A DNA stretch of 64,000 bases from Deinococcus roseus (GTDB lineage: Bacteria > Deinococcota > Deinococci > Deinococcales > Deinococcaceae), in contig NZ_BMOD01000013.1 in NCBI RefSeq assembly GCF_014646895.1, positions 66,784-130,783 on the forward strand. The letters are read 5' to 3'. Below, piece by piece: positions 8,257 to 16,941 of the stretch (within the stretch, counting starts at the first letter, position 1; each line of letters opens with the position of its first letter). A program made the position numbers and the translations under genes. Under the pieces are notes generated by a model. The model was given only the letters and a program-made list of their open reading frames with translations, did no database searches and had not been told where the DNA came from.

Positions 8257-9774
8257 ATGAAACACCGACTGGGTTTTTCCGTTCTGCTGCTCACTTCCCT
8301 GCTCAGTGCCTGTGCCCAGACCAGCACTCCAGGCCCGGAATCCCTGCCCCAGGGCGTGGCTGAAGACCGGGACCTTGCCTCTACCAATGCCCTGTTGTCC
8401 TACTTTGATCCCCTCACCGGGGTGTGGATTGCGCCCAGCGGGGAATCCTGGCAGCCTGCGGTGGGTCTGGACAGCATCATCAACACCTACGAGCGCACCC
8501 GCGACCTGAAGTTCCTCAACGTGATCGAGAAATCCTTCTGGCGTTACCAGGGTCGGCGTTCGGATTACTACGACGACAACGGCTGGTACCTCAACACCTG
8601 GCTGCGGGCCTATGACGTGACCGGGGACCCCAAGTACCTGCAGGAAGCAAAAAACCTCTTCGATGTGAACAAAGCAGGCTGGGACAGCGTGTGCGGAGGG
8701 GGCATCTACTGGACCAATGCCAGACAGAACAAGAATGCCATCACCAACGAACTGTTTTTGCTGTCTGCGGCCAAACTGCACCGCAGGGCAGGCAACGGAA
8801 CGGGAGCAGGCAGCTATTACGACTGGGCCATGAAAACCTGGAACTGGTTCAAGAACAGCGGGATGATCAACAGCCAGAACCGCATCAACGATGGCCTGAA
8901 CGCGTCCTGCCAGAACGACCAGGGCCTGACCTGGACTTACAACCAGGGGGTGATTCTGGGTGCGCTGGTCGAACTGTACCGCTTTGCCGGAGACCGCCAG
9001 TACCTCTCTGCAGCAGAAAAAATTGCCACGGGCACCATCCAGAATCAGGTGTACCCCGGAAACATCCTCAAAGAAGCCGCCTGTGAAACCAGCAGTTGCC
9101 CCGGGGCAGACCACCTGATCTTCAAGGGGATGTTTGCGCAAGGGCTGGTGCGTCTGGTGCAGGCAGACCCCAAAAACCCACCCCAGCAGGGCTTCCTGAC
9201 CTTCCTGAACACCAATGCCAATTCGGTGTGGACGACTTCCAGAGACAGCAACAACGGGCTGGGGTTCATCTGGAAAGGTCCAGTGGGCACGGTGAATCAG
9301 GCCACCCAGTCTGCAGCTTCTTTGCTGCTCAGCGGCATTGCCCTGCTGAACAACGGCGGTGAGGCCACCACCCCTCCTGCCACCACAGGCACCCTCTACG
9401 AAGCTGAAAAGGCCACCCTGCACAACATTCCCACCGAAAGCTCCTCTGCTGGATACACCGGCACAGGGTATGTGGCAGGGTGGAACCATGACGGGCAATG
9501 GCTGGATTTCCATGTAAATGCGCCTGCTGCAAAGCGTTACACCCTCACTTTCCGTTATGCCACAGGTGCAGGGGATGCCGTGCGTTACCTGTACGTGAAC
9601 GGTCAGGGACGGGCCAACAATTTGCTGTTCACGGGAACCAGAGGCTGGGACAGGTGGAGCACCGTCAGTTTCAGTGTGCCTTTAAATGCCGGAGACAACA
9701 CCATCTCGCTGATTTTTGACGGCTCCAAAGCCAGCGACAATTACCTCAATCTGGACTCACTGCAGGTGAAATGA
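8257..9774 (+). CDS. GH76 endo-alpha-1,6-mannanase lipoprotein with C-terminal CBM
   Basis: A 505-residue surface enzyme. The ATG at 8257 is chosen because GGAG lies 6 bases before it. Residues 1-19 form a lipoprotein signal (LLSAC, lipidated C19). The GH76 alpha/alpha-barrel carries the family's paired catalytic Asp in SDYYDDNGWY (D106-D107), followed by DSVCGGGIYW and TWTYNQGVILGALVEL. From about residue 378 a jelly-roll binding domain (LYEAEKATLHN ... DNYLNLDSLQVK) resembles CBM6/CBM35. It would cut alpha-1,6-mannan backbones, as in yeast mannan, at the cell surface. Three bases separate it from the second GH76 gene. Confidence 0.92.
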   Translation: MKHRLGFSVLLLTSLLSACAQTSTPGPESLPQGVAEDRDLASTNALLSYFDPLTGVWIAPSGESWQPAVGLDSIINTYERTRDLKFLNVIEKSFWRYQGRRSDYYDDNGWYLNTWLRAYDVTGDPKYLQEAKNLFDVNKAGWDSVCGGGIYWTNARQNKNAITNELFLLSAAKLHRRAGNGTGAGSYYDWAMKTWNWFKNSGMINSQNRINDGLNASCQNDQGLTWTYNQGVILGALVELYRFAGDRQYLSAAEKIATGTIQNQVYPGNILKEAACETSSCPGADHLIFKGMFAQGLVRLVQADPKNPPQQGFLTFLNTNANSVWTTSRDSNNGLGFIWKGPVGTVNQATQSAASLLLSGIALLNNGGEATTPPATTGTLYEAEKATLHNIPTESSSAGYTGTGYVAGWNHDGQWLDFHVNAPAAKRYTLTFRYATGAGDAVRYLYVNGQGRANNLLFTGTRGWDRWSTVSFSVPLNAGDNTISLIFDGSKASDNYLNLDSLQVK

Positions 9775-9777
9775 AAC

Positions 9778-10773
9778 ATGACCCGGACCTCAAATTTGAC
9801 CCAGCAAGCCGAAGCTGCCCAGCGCACCCTGCAAAGTTTCTGGGATGAAAACACCGGGCTGTACCGCCACCACAGCAACCCGCAAGAAACCACCGATCTC
9901 TACCATTACTGGTGGTTCGCGCACACCATTGATGCGCTCATTGACGGGTTTGAACGCAGCCAGAACCCCATTTATTTGCAGCAGGCCGAAAAACTCCATG
10001 CAGGCATGCTGCGGCGCACCGGGGCCATCACCAATGATTATTACGACGATATGGAATGGCTTGCTCTGGCCCTGCTCAGGCTGTACAAATACACCCAGAA
10101 AGCAGAACACCTGCAGGCTGTAGATGCCCTGTGGCACGACATTCAGCACGGCTGGAACGACCACTGCGGTGGAGGGATTGCCTGGAAGAAAACCCAGCTG
10201 GATTACAAAAATGCCCCTGCCAATTTTCCTGCAGCCATTCTGGCTGCCCGATTGTACCGCCTGAAAGGAAATCCTGCAGATCTGGAATTCAGCCGGAAGA
10301 TCTACCACTGGACCATCCAGAACCTGATGGACCCCCAGACCGGGTGCATCTGGGACGGCCTGAACCGGCAGCAGGATGGCAGCATTGACCGGGGCTGGCT
10401 GTTCACCTACAACCAGGGAACGGGCATCGGGGCAGCGCTGGAACTGCACCAGATCACTGGAGACTCTGCCTACCTGCAGGACGCAAAACGCATTGCGGAG
10501 GCCAGCCTGGATCTGCAGACCAGTGCAGGCTTTTACCCGGATGAAGGCAACCAGGATGGTGGGCTTTTCAAGGGCATCCTGATCCGGTACCTGACCCTTC
10601 TGGCGCTGCACTGCCCGGATGCCCCCTACCGCGATTGGATCTCAGCGCAAACCCGGCATTTCTCCGGGTCTGGACCTTACGGACCGGACTGGGAGCACCC
10701 GGATCAACCCGACACCCTCAGCACCCACCTGAGCGGTCTGATGCTGCTGGAAGCTGCGCACAAATTGCGCTGA
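9778..10773 (+). CDS. GH76-family glycosidase, cytoplasmic
   Basis: A 331-residue GH76 domain with no signal peptide and no binding module. The catalytic Asp pair is in NDYYDDMEWL (D90-D91), followed by DHCGGGIAWKK and FTYNQGTGIGAALELH. It starts 3 bases after the lipoprotein GH76 stop, so translation is probably coupled. Lacking a signal, it should act on oligosaccharides inside the cell beside GH125. An inside GH76 next to an outside one is less usual. Export by a non-classical route cannot be excluded. Confidence 0.9.
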   Translation: MTRTSNLTQQAEAAQRTLQSFWDENTGLYRHHSNPQETTDLYHYWWFAHTIDALIDGFERSQNPIYLQQAEKLHAGMLRRTGAITNDYYDDMEWLALALLRLYKYTQKAEHLQAVDALWHDIQHGWNDHCGGGIAWKKTQLDYKNAPANFPAAILAARLYRLKGNPADLEFSRKIYHWTIQNLMDPQTGCIWDGLNRQQDGSIDRGWLFTYNQGTGIGAALELHQITGDSAYLQDAKRIAEASLDLQTSAGFYPDEGNQDGGLFKGILIRYLTLLALHCPDAPYRDWISAQTRHFSGSGPYGPDWEHPDQPDTLSTHLSGLMLLEAAHKLR

Positions 10774-10791
10774 TTTTGTTCGATCTGGGCT

Positions 10792-11661
10792 TTATTTGAT
10801 CTCCAAACCTGCTGCTGCCAGACGGCTGGAATTGAGTTTCAGCACCGAATCCCCTGTTGGGTCCACGTATTTCAGGGAAGCAAGGTGCTGGATGGTTCCA
10901 GAAGTCTGGTACCGCAGGTGGGGGTTTTCTGCGTTGATGGCCTGCAAAATCACCTCTGCCACGTCTGCTCCGGTCTGGCCCATGCTGCTGAACACCTCTG
11001 CGGACCCATTCAGGTAGGCTTCCCTCAGGGCCTGGTAAGGGCTGGTTTGTTCGGGAGAGGTCAGGGCACCTCCGGTCAGTTGACCTCCCACATTGGCCAC
11101 AAAAGCGGTGTTGACCGGGCCGGGTTCGATCAGGGAGACCCGCACCCCATAAAACTGCATCACGGCAGCGAGGCTTTCCATCATGCCTTCCAGGGCAAAT
11201 TTTGCTGCGCAGTACGCATCATTGAAAGGTTGACCGATCAGGCCCCCAATGCTGCTCACACTGAGGATGTGGCCCTGACCGCGTTCCCGCATGTGGGGCA
11301 AAACCGCCTGGGTGAGCCGGTAAGCCCCAATGAAATTCACGTCAAGCACTTTCATCAGGTCTTCAACTGGGGTTTCTTCTGTGGTGCCCAGGTAGCCTGC
11401 CCCGGCGTTGTTGATCAGCACATCCAGCTGGCCATAACGCTGCAGGATGCCATTTACAACTTCTGTGATCTGCTGGGGGTTTTGCACATCCAGTTGCTGC
11501 ACTTCCAGCGCAAGCCCCTCTGCCTGGGCATGGTCCAGCAGGATCTGCCCTCTGGAGGGGTCGCGCATGGTGGCAATGACTGTCAGTCCTGCGCGGGCCA
11601 GCGTGAGGGCGGTGTCCTGTCCGATGCCTGTGGATGTTCCTGTGATCAGTGCGGTTTTCAT
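10792..11661 (-). CDS. SDR-family oxidoreductase
   Basis: A 289-residue NAD(P)-dependent classical short-chain dehydrogenase. It shows the TGTSTGIG cofactor motif (8-15), NNAGAG (about 85-90) and catalytic Ser about 137, Tyr150 and Lys154 (YCAAK). The substrate is unknown. Its promoter carries the same 20-base MerR operator as the merR gene at 12515, so it belongs to a MerR-controlled stress or aldehyde-type response (inference from AdhR/NmlR-like systems). The -10 box ends 6 bases before the ATG, so the message is probably leaderless. It converges on the second GH76 gene with 18 bases between. Confidence 0.9.
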   Translation of the reverse strand: MKTALITGTSTGIGQDTALTLARAGLTVIATMRDPSRGQILLDHAQAEGLALEVQQLDVQNPQQITEVVNGILQRYGQLDVLINNAGAGYLGTTEETPVEDLMKVLDVNFIGAYRLTQAVLPHMRERGQGHILSVSSIGGLIGQPFNDAYCAAKFALEGMMESLAAVMQFYGVRVSLIEPGPVNTAFVANVGGQLTGGALTSPEQTSPYQALREAYLNGSAEVFSSMGQTGADVAEVILQAINAENPHLRYQTSGTIQHLASLKYVDPTGDSVLKLNSSRLAAAGLEIK

Positions 11662-11667
11662 AAATGC

Positions 11668-11698
11668 ATGGTAGAACCTGGAGTCAACTCCAGGTCAA
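11668..11698 (-). promoter_or_regulatory. MerR-type promoter and operator of the SDR gene
   Basis: On the minus strand TTGACC (11693-11698), a 19-base spacer and TACCAT (11668-11673) form a long-spacer promoter typical of MerR control. The exact dyad ACCTGGAG-N4-CTCCAGGT fills 11676-11695. The same dyad and the following TCTAC occur before the merR gene. Confidence 0.82.
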
Positions 11699-11892
11699 GC
11701 CCTGAACCAGCAAGGTGAATCTGCCAGTGCAAGCACACACCCATGGCAGATGGCTGGGGTGGAAACATGCCTTTTTTGGGGGCTTTTTTCTGCAACCCTT
11801 CTGAATCGTGCTAGACTCGCTGTACCATCCAGATTCAAAACCGGCTCCAACACCCTTCCATCGTTTTGACCCCAGTCTCAAGGAGGATCACC

Positions 11893-12321
11893 ATGGACCA
11901 CCAGCACATGCGCAAAGTCATCCGTCAGGAAAACGAAGAGATGTGGCACGGAAACAATCCAGATGTTTTTCAGGATTCCTCCCACCCGCACCGGGTCACC
12001 CACACCCTGACTTTTGGGGATGTGGTGGGCCATGACGCCCACGGACAGCTGGCCCGGACCTTCCAGGAGGCTTTCAGCGAGCACAAGATGAGGATTGACC
12101 ATCTGGTGGTGGAAGGGGACCATGCTGCCTACCGCATCATTCACCATGCCAGGCACACTGGAACGTTTCTGGGGATTGCCCCAACTGGCAATGAAGTCAC
12201 GATCTCCATGGCCAACTTTGCACGGTTCGAGGGAGACAAGATTGCAGAGCTGTGGACCATGTGGGACACCCTGACCCTGCTCAAGCAGATTGGTGTTGAG
12301 GGACCCCTCGGACCGCGTTGA
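11893..12321 (+). CDS. SnoaL-like ester cyclase family protein
   Basis: A 142-residue cytoplasmic protein. ATG 11893 is chosen over an upstream start because AGGAGG lies 6 bases before it. The order of an N-terminal helix, the FPDxxHPH-like stretch and the MANFARFEGDKIAELWTMWDTLTLLKQIG ending are typical of SnoaL-like polyketide-cyclase or ester-cyclase proteins with the NTF2 fold. These often take part in detoxification or have no known substrate. It sits between the SDR gene and its MerR regulator but has a separate, weak promoter (TAGACT at 11812-11817) and no copy of the MerR operator. Confidence 0.75.
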   Translation: MDHQHMRKVIRQENEEMWHGNNPDVFQDSSHPHRVTHTLTFGDVVGHDAHGQLARTFQEAFSEHKMRIDHLVVEGDHAAYRIIHHARHTGTFLGIAPTGNEVTISMANFARFEGDKIAELWTMWDTLTLLKQIGVEGPLGPR

Positions 12322-12363
12322 AGGCGCAAAGCACAGGCACAGACAGCGGATGTTGCAACAACC

Positions 12364-12392
12364 AGCCACACAGCTCCATTTGTGTGGCTTTT
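12364..12392 (+). terminator. Rho-independent terminator after the ester cyclase gene
   Basis: AGCCACACA (12364-12372) pairs with TGTGTGGCT (12381-12389), a perfect 9-base-pair stem with an 8-base loop, followed by a short T run. Confidence 0.7.
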
Positions 12393-12477
12393 GCTGGTGT
12401 GTGCGCGTGCGAGTGTTCCTGGTTCTGTGCTCCTGCCCAGATGTCAAACCCAGCAACTGAAATGCTTTCCTGACCTC

Positions 12478-12508
12478 TGGACCTGGAGCGCACTCCAGGT
12501 TCTACACT
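12478..12508 (+). promoter_or_regulatory. MerR-type promoter and operator of the merR gene
   Basis: TGGACC (12478-12483), a 19-base spacer and TACACT (12503-12508) enclose the dyad ACCTGGAG-N4-CTCCAGGT (12481-12500). The -10 ends 6 bases before the ATG, so the message is leaderless and autoregulated. Confidence 0.82.
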
Positions 12509-12514
12509 TAAAGC

Positions 12515-12946
12515 ATGACCTCCCCTGCCCTCACCCCCATTTTTTTGACCATGCGAGAAGCCGTGGAAGCCTCTGGCCTCTCCGAAGACACCCTGCGCTA
12601 CTACGAAAAACTGGGGCTGGTGATGCCTGAACGTGACCGTTCCAGCAACCACCGCAGGTATTCCGAGCAGCAAATGCGCTGGCTGAAATTTCTGATCCAT
12701 TTGCGCAGCACTGGCATGCCCCTGGAAAAAATCCAGCGTTACGTGCAACTGGCCCTTCAAGGGGAAGAAAGTGCCCCTCAACGCAAAGCCATTCTGGAGG
12801 AGCATCACCAGCAGATCCAGGAGCAAATTCAGAAACTGCAGCAGTCTTCTGCGGCCATTGAATTGAAATTGCAGCACTACGACGACATCGAACGGGCTTT
12901 AAGAAAGGGGGATGTGCAGGAGGTGGTGGGGCGGGAACTGGACTGA
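12515..12946 (+). CDS. MerR-family regulator (AdhR/NmlR-like)
   Basis: A 143-residue regulator with a winged helix (REAVEASGLSEDTLRYYEKLGLVMPERD, about 13-40) and a long dimerising coiled coil (about 88-130) but no large effector domain. This is the size and layout of AdhR/NmlR regulators of aldehyde or electrophile stress. The 20-base operator at its own promoter is repeated exactly at the SDR gene promoter, so it probably activates both by twisting the 19-base spacer. The sensed signal is unknown. No metal-binding Cys pattern is visible. Confidence 0.88.
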   Translation: MTSPALTPIFLTMREAVEASGLSEDTLRYYEKLGLVMPERDRSSNHRRYSEQQMRWLKFLIHLRSTGMPLEKIQRYVQLALQGEESAPQRKAILEEHHQQIQEQIQKLQQSSAAIELKLQHYDDIERALRKGDVQEVVGRELD

Positions 12947-12951
12947 GAAAA

Positions 12952-13073
12952 GCCGAGAGCACAGGGCCAAGGGCAGAGGGCAACCTGTGAAGCTCTGGCT
13001 TTGAGCTGGCAGGTGATCAAACCCTTCAAGGCAACATGCTTTTGCCCTGCGCTCTCGGCCCTCGGCCCTCGGC
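12952..13073. repeat. Inverted-repeat element with CCCTCGG heptamers
   Basis: Arm 12952-12967 (GCCGAGAGCACAGGGC) is complementary at 15 of 16 positions to arm 13044-13059. The right arm runs into CTCTCGG plus two CCCTCGG heptamers (13052-13072). The element fills the gap between two converging genes and could fold into one large hairpin, possibly acting as a two-way terminator. Confidence 0.65.
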
Positions 13074-13075
13074 TT

Positions 13076-13879
13076 CTAAACTTCCAGTGGCACTTCCCGT
13101 CCAGAAAGCACAACCACCTGACCGTCCTGCACTGTCCAGTCCAGCAGGATCAAAGCAGGTCCTGCAGGCTCAAAGACTTTCTCGCGTTTTCCAGCCCGGA
13201 TGAAGCCCGAAGTGGATCCCTCAAAGCTCAGGTTCCCTTCTGCTCCGGTGCGGTTGCACACCACCACAGGAATCCCGGTGTCCAGTGAGCGGCTTTCCCA
13301 TTCTCCTTCTGGACCATGCAAACCTGGACCCCAAGCAGATGGAGCCAGGATCATCTGTGCCCCCTGGGCCAGCAGTTCCCGGGACACCTTCGAGGTGTAG
13401 GCATCGGCGCAGATCAGCACCCCCACTTTGATGTCCTGCACCTCGAACACGGCGGCTTGCTGGCTCCTGGTGGACCAGCCTTCCGATCCGGGCAGCACGT
13501 TGTGCTTGCGGGCACTGCCCAGCAGTTCTCCCTGATCGGAAATGGCCAGCACAGCATTGTGCAGCTTGCCAGTGTGCACATCTGCTTCTGCATGGCCCAG
13601 AAACAGGTGCACCTGATGTTCTGCAGCAAACTGCATCAGGGTTTTGACCCAGGGATCGGGCTGCACGGTGATCCAGTCGGTGCCGAGGTGGCGGGCAAAC
13701 TGGTAACCGCAGCTGCTGAGTTCCGGGGTGACGATCCAGTGTGCTCCCAGGTTGGCGGCCTGCTCAAGGGCACGTTCAATGGTGCGCCGGTTGTGCTGCA
13801 GATCATCTGGAACAGGGGCCAGATGGCAGAGGGCCATGCGCCGAATTTCAGGGCTGGAAGAGGAAGCAAGGTCAGACAT
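13076..13879 (-). CDS. Carbon-nitrogen hydrolase (nitrilase superfamily)
   Basis: A 267-residue cytoplasmic hydrolase with the Glu-Lys-Cys triad: E53 in TPELSSCGY, K125 in RKHNVLPGSE and C157 in GVLICADAY. Members hydrolyse nitriles, amides, carbamoyl or deaminated-glutathione substrates, and the sequence does not tell which. It lies 39 bases after a LacI regulator gene and behind msrB, all in one direction, so the three may be co-transcribed. Its 3' end meets the inverted-repeat element. Confidence 0.88.
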   Translation of the reverse strand: MSDLASSSSPEIRRMALCHLAPVPDDLQHNRRTIERALEQAANLGAHWIVTPELSSCGYQFARHLGTDWITVQPDPWVKTLMQFAAEHQVHLFLGHAEADVHTGKLHNAVLAISDQGELLGSARKHNVLPGSEGWSTRSQQAAVFEVQDIKVGVLICADAYTSKVSRELLAQGAQMILAPSAWGPGLHGPEGEWESRSLDTGIPVVVCNRTGAEGNLSFEGSTSGFIRAGKREKVFEPAGPALILLDWTVQDGQVVVLSGREVPLEV

Positions 13880-13918
13880 GTGGCTTCCAGCGTACCCAAC
13901 CCAGCAGCATTGTGCCAG

Positions 13919-14917
13919 TCAGGTGGTCCGGCGCACCTGCAATTCAGGCTTGAACTGCACACTGCGGATGGGAAGCTCAGGGTCCTGAATGCGGTCCATC
14001 AGCAGGCGGGTCACCATGCGCCCCATCTCCTCCACAGGCTGCCGGAGGGTGGTGAGGCCCAGACTTTGCGCCTGTTTCTCGTCATCAAAGCCCACCACCC
14101 GCACCTCTTCTCCCAGGGTGAGGCCCGCCAGTTTCACTTCTTCCAGCAGACCATACGCAAAAAAATCACAGGTGGTGAACACATTGATGTTGCCTTCCCG
14201 CAGGTCCAGCACCTTGCGGGCGGCGTCACGGGCACTGTCCAGGGTGAATTCGCTGGTGAACACCTGGCTGTCCGGGAAGTCCAGTCCCGCTTCCTGCTGG
14301 GCTGCCCGAAAGCCCTTCAGGCGCTCTGCAAAAACCCCGCTGGCAAATGGGGTGTGAAAGCGCTCTTCCACATTGATCACAAATGTCTGGGCTGGGCGTT
14401 CCTGCAGGTGCTTTCCAGCGAGGTGCCCACCCAGTTCATTGTTGACCGTCACGTTGTCAAAATCAGGGGTGATGATGTCCAGCACCACTGCAGGAAGCCC
14501 CTGAATGGTGAAGAGGCTTTCATAAAGGTGGCTGGGATTCAGGGAAGCGAACACCAGACCATCGGTGTGGTAAGGCAAGGCGGAGGGGTCCTGATACCTG
14601 GACAGGCGGCGTTCCGAAAGCAAGGGGAAAATGCCAGCATCGTAATCGTAGTCTTCCAGGGTCTCATCAATGCTGTTGATCAGGCGGTTGTAAAAATCAC
14701 TCCCGGTCATGGGCAGCAATAAACTGATGCTGCGCATCTTGCGGGTGCGGAAATTCTTGGCGGCCCGGTCTGGAATGTACCCCAGGTCCCGAATGCTTTG
14801 CAAAATGCGGGCTTTGGTGTCTGCGTTGATGTCTGGATGGTTGTTGATGGCCCGCGACACCGTGCTGGGTTGCACTCCGGCATGTCTGGCGACATCTTTG
14901 ATGGTGAGCTTGGCCAT
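13919..14917 (-). CDS. LacI-family transcriptional regulator
   Basis: A 332-residue repressor with its helix-turn-helix at 4-26 (TIKDVARHAGVQPSTVSRAINN) and a sugar-binding-like effector domain. It lies 27 bases after msrB and before the nitrilase-family gene with no own promoter evident. No sugar genes are adjacent, so its target is unknown. I found no clear operator for it in this window. Confidence 0.88.
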   Translation of the reverse strand: MAKLTIKDVARHAGVQPSTVSRAINNHPDINADTKARILQSIRDLGYIPDRAAKNFRTRKMRSISLLLPMTGSDFYNRLINSIDETLEDYDYDAGIFPLLSERRLSRYQDPSALPYHTDGLVFASLNPSHLYESLFTIQGLPAVVLDIITPDFDNVTVNNELGGHLAGKHLQERPAQTFVINVEERFHTPFASGVFAERLKGFRAAQQEAGLDFPDSQVFTSEFTLDSARDAARKVLDLREGNINVFTTCDFFAYGLLEEVKLAGLTLGEEVRVVGFDDEKQAQSLGLTTLRQPVEEMGRMVTRLLMDRIQDPELPIRSVQFKPELQVRRTT

Positions 14918-14944
14918 GTTGTTTCCATGGTACGGGATGGAGCC

Positions 14945-15358
14945 TCATTCAGGCTGCAAATCCAGCGCCACACTGTTCATGCAATAACGCAGCCCGCCAC
15001 GGTCTCTGGGACCATCTTCAAACACGTGGCCCAGGTGGGAATGGCATCTGGCGCAACGCACTTCTGTGCGGACCATGCCATGGGAGCGGTCTTCCAGCAG
15101 TTCCACAGCTTCCGGGCGCACAGCCTCGGTGAAGCTGGGCCAGCCGCAACCCGAGTGGTATTTGCTGGTACTTTCAAAGAGCACGTTGCCGCAAGCCGCG
15201 CAGCGGTACACTCCGTTGATGTCCGTGTTGACGTATTTTCCGGTGAACGCCCTTTCGGTTCCAGCCTGACGCAGCACCCGGAATTGCTCGGGGGTGAGCT
15301 TTTGCTGCCATTCGGCCTCGGTGGTGGGCAGGGTTTGCAGGTCATCGTTCTGGTTCAT
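14945..15358 (-). CDS. msrB: Peptide-methionine (R)-S-oxide reductase
   Basis: A 137-residue repair enzyme that reduces methionine-R-sulfoxide in proteins. The zinc Cys pairs are C53/C56 (CAAC) and C102/C105 (CARC), with the catalytic Cys in RYCMNS (C126). The SGCGWPSF motif lies at 69-76. It stands alone as MsrB with no fused MsrA. AAAGGA precedes the ATG. It heads a possible three-gene operon with the LacI regulator and the nitrilase-family gene. Confidence 0.93.
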   Translation of the reverse strand: MNQNDDLQTLPTTEAEWQQKLTPEQFRVLRQAGTERAFTGKYVNTDINGVYRCAACGNVLFESTSKYHSGCGWPSFTEAVRPEAVELLEDRSHGMVRTEVRCARCHSHLGHVFEDGPRDRGGLRYCMNSVALDLQPE

Positions 15359-15695
15359 GGTTTCCTTTCTGATGCTCTCTGGCAGTGTGCCTCAAAAAAA
15401 CCTCTTCTGCTGTGGTCAAATCCACAGGTCACACACCAGAAATCAGGCTTCTCTCAAGGGCTGACCTTGCAGATCTGAAGGTCAAGTTCCTGACCGCTCA
15501 AGAACCCCTACAATGAAAGCATGCAGTCCCCTCTTTGCTGCCTTCTGTTGCCAGCTTCATCCCCCGAAGGCCACCCCTGTTCTCCTCTGCACAGGTTTCC
15601 CTCAGCAGGACAGAAATGACCCCTGGCACACACAGCCGATCAGCCAGCAGTCAGGTTCAGGGTGTACTTTCAGAAGCAGACATGCGGAGAACGTC
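15359..15695. other. Divergent intergenic region
   Basis: This 337-base gap lies between msrB and the small gene at 15696. A good -10 (TACAAT, 15509-15514) without a clear -35 could drive the small gene. No further gene is supported, and the open frame from 15513 lacks a ribosome site. Confidence 0.4.
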
Positions 15696-16034
15696 ATGCT
15701 GAGGCTTTTCTGGATCAGACACCATCTGAAGCAGGCGGTGGTGCTGCTGGAAGCCCACGACACCAACCCTGCCCTGCACCTGCATGATTTGCACAGGCAT
15801 CTGGAAAACACCGCACGTGAACTGCACCCCCTGATTCCGGGTCAGAAAACCCAGCGCTTCAAACGCTGGGATCCCTGGTCGGTGCTGAACCTGCATTTCA
15901 AACTGCAACTGGTCAAAGAACGCATCTCGCAGGCAAACCAGATGCTGCAAGGGCAACCCATCACCGAGCACCTGCTGCTGGCTTACGGCCTGCTGCTGGA
16001 AGTGCATGTGCTGCTGCAAGACACCGCTGCCTGA
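15696..16034 (+). CDS. Hypothetical small helical protein
   Basis: A 112-residue protein I do not recognise. ATG 15696 is chosen for the GGAG 6 bases before it; the frame stays open back to 15513. It is Leu/His-rich and looks fully helical, with repeated HLHDLHRHLE-like heptads and no signal or membrane segment. It converges on the LysR gene with a 7-base gap. Gene call moderate; function unknown. Confidence 0.55.
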   Translation: MLRLFWIRHHLKQAVVLLEAHDTNPALHLHDLHRHLENTARELHPLIPGQKTQRFKRWDPWSVLNLHFKLQLVKERISQANQMLQGQPITEHLLLAYGLLLEVHVLLQDTAA

Positions 16035-16041
16035 CCCTCCA

Positions 16042-16941
16042 TCAGCGCCGGACCTGCTCGGGCGGATACGCTTCCAGCAAAGCCGAAATCACCACCTGCA
16101 AGGTGGGCAGGCTGGAACGTCTGGGCAACACCAGCACCGAGATGGTTCGGGGCAAGGGAGCTGGCAAAGGCGAGGTTTCCAGGTTGTCGGGCAGGTGGGG
16201 AATCGCCAGACCCGGCAGCAAAGTGATGCCCAGGTCATGTTCCGCCATGGCCAGCAGCACCGTGTCGTCCTGAAATTGCTGGATCCGCACATCTGAGATC
16301 CCATGCTGCTCGAAGAAATCCTCGATCATCACCAGGGTTTGCGGAGCCCCCCCGTTCATCAGGAAATTCTGCCCGTGGTAATCCTGCCAACTGCGGGGTT
16401 TCTGCTGGCGGGTACGGGCATAAATCGCCAGCCATTCATCGTGAAAAATGGGCCAGGACAGCAATGAGGCCTGGGGGGGATGGGTCAGCAGGCCGATGTC
16501 TGCTTCTCCGCGCATCAGCATGGCCTCTCCTGCAGAAGCGTGGCTCTCAGATTCCAGCACCACCACATTCAGGCGCGGATGGTCGTGCCTGAGGCGCACC
16601 AGCACCGGAGGCAGCAATTTGGAGGCCACGCTGCGCAGGGAAACAATCCGCACCGTGCCGGTCAGTTCTTGCGGGTCTTCCACAGCACGGGTGAGGTCTT
16701 CCACGGCCAGCAAAGCAATGCGGGCATGTTCCAGGGCACGTGACCCTGCCTCTGTGAGGGTGATCCCGCTGCGGCTGCGGTGCAAAAGCGAGCATTTCAG
16801 GTGTTTTTCCAGCGTCTGCACGGCCTCACTGAGGCTGCTCTGGGACATGCCCGTGCGGGCCGCAGCTTCATTGAAACTGCCTGCATCACTGACCGCCACG
16901 AAACACTGGAGCTGGGAAAGGGTGGGTCTGGGGGGTGCCAT
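16042..16941 (-). CDS. LysR-family transcriptional regulator
   Basis: A 299-residue regulator. The N-terminal winged helix (TLSQLQCFVAVSDAGSFNEAAARTGMSQSSLSEAVQTLE, about 7-45) is followed by a two-lobed effector domain with GITLLPGLAIPHL. Residues after 90 fit the CysB/CbbR-type inducer-binding fold. No target is clear: neighbours are the small gene and, 190 bases away, a ROK repressor gene. The gap 16942-17131 holds a single degenerate CCGAGGG heptamer (17071-17085) and no gene. Confidence 0.88.
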   Translation of the reverse strand: MAPPRPTLSQLQCFVAVSDAGSFNEAAARTGMSQSSLSEAVQTLEKHLKCSLLHRSRSGITLTEAGSRALEHARIALLAVEDLTRAVEDPQELTGTVRIVSLRSVASKLLPPVLVRLRHDHPRLNVVVLESESHASAGEAMLMRGEADIGLLTHPPQASLLSWPIFHDEWLAIYARTRQQKPRSWQDYHGQNFLMNGGAPQTLVMIEDFFEQHGISDVRIQQFQDDTVLLAMAEHDLGITLLPGLAIPHLPDNLETSPLPAPLPRTISVLVLPRRSSLPTLQVVISALLEAYPPEQVRR

